From Leptolinea sp. UBA4782 (GTDB lineage: Bacteria; Chloroflexota; Anaerolineae; Anaerolineales; Anaerolineaceae): a DNA stretch of 41,956 nt. The notes below the pieces were generated by a model. It was not told the origin of the DNA. It saw nothing but the letters and a program-made list of their open reading frames with translations, and ran no database searches. Of the stretch, positions 41,913-41,956 are shown piece after piece. Both the position numbers and the translations under genes were made by a program. The stretch is from assembly GCA_002403095.1 (NCBI GenBank), contig DHHC01000025.1, forward strand, positions 1 to 41,956. Reading direction: 5' to 3'. Every line of letters starts with the position of its first letter. The first letter of the stretch is position 1.

Positions 41913-41956
41913 AGGTGAGGTTTCGATATTATTGATAAAGCAACCTTTTTTCTGTA

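Noticed and set aside
1..41956. CRISPR array, tRNA, rRNA, insertion sequence or prophage
   Set aside because: No regularly spaced direct repeats, no transposase or integrase reading frame and no tRNA- or rRNA-like sequence were seen on reading through. A covariance-model search would be needed to exclude small RNAs.

Overview
The window looks like a chromosomal segment from a strictly anaerobic or fermentative bacterium of about 50-55% GC. A member of the Chloroflexota (Anaerolineae-like) is my best guess. The reasons are the soluble electron-bifurcating redox genes, the ECF transporters, the bacterial Fhc-type tetrahydromethanopterin (H4MPT) C1 genes and the B-family polymerase cassette. No rRNA or marker gene is present, so the taxonomy is an inference only.

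Region 1 (29-8899, minus strand): glmS, then a clear intrinsic terminator, then a six-gene operon read from 8899 down to 1948. The operon encodes NuoE/HydC, NuoF/HydB, a NuoG-like iron-sulfur protein, NfnA-like and NfnB-like flavoproteins and a 2x[4Fe-4S] ferredoxin. It combines the Hyd/Stn-type bifurcating core with an NfnAB-type NADPH module and has no hydrogenase or formate dehydrogenase active site. It is probably an NADH/NADPH/ferredoxin transhydrogenase.

Region 2 (8900-20100): a divergent control region with a good sigma70 promoter and three palindromes. It is followed by a plus-strand run: an SAH-deaminase-like amidohydrolase, a first ECF module (EcfT, a fused double ATPase whose start appears to be AUC, and an S component), a glycolate-oxidase-like FAD/Fe-S fusion protein, PfkB and FGGY kinases and a SorC-type regulator. 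A perfect palindrome lies just after the regulator gene.

Region 3 (20126-29084): a lipoprotein, a second complete ECF module (two ATPases, EcfT, and an S component homologous to the first one), an ADP-ribosylglycohydrolase-family enzyme, a TIM-barrel sugar isomerase and a carbohydrate-type ABC importer. The mix suggests uptake, glycosidic cleavage, isomerisation and phosphorylation of a sugar- or nucleoside-like compound.

Region 4 (29109-36472): fhcB-fhcA-fhcD-fhcC-mch and two ATP-grasp genes, continuous with the importer genes. Together they convert methenyl-H4MPT to formyl-H4MPT and then to formate. Fae and MtdB are not in the window.

Region 5 (36530-40034): a consensus promoter with a Gram-positive-type SOS (LexA) box in its spacer drives a P-loop-less RecA-like protein that ends in a beta-clamp motif, an 87-aa helical protein and a B-family DNA polymerase homologue with altered catalytic motifs. 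This resembles a PolB-based counterpart of the ImuA-ImuB-DnaE2 mutasome and is the most unusual system here.

Region 6 (40035-41956): convergent hairpins, a 35-aa lysine-rich protein, an SMP-30/gluconolactonase-family protein and a stretch of gene debris including a 3' fragment of an aspartate-semialdehyde dehydrogenase gene.
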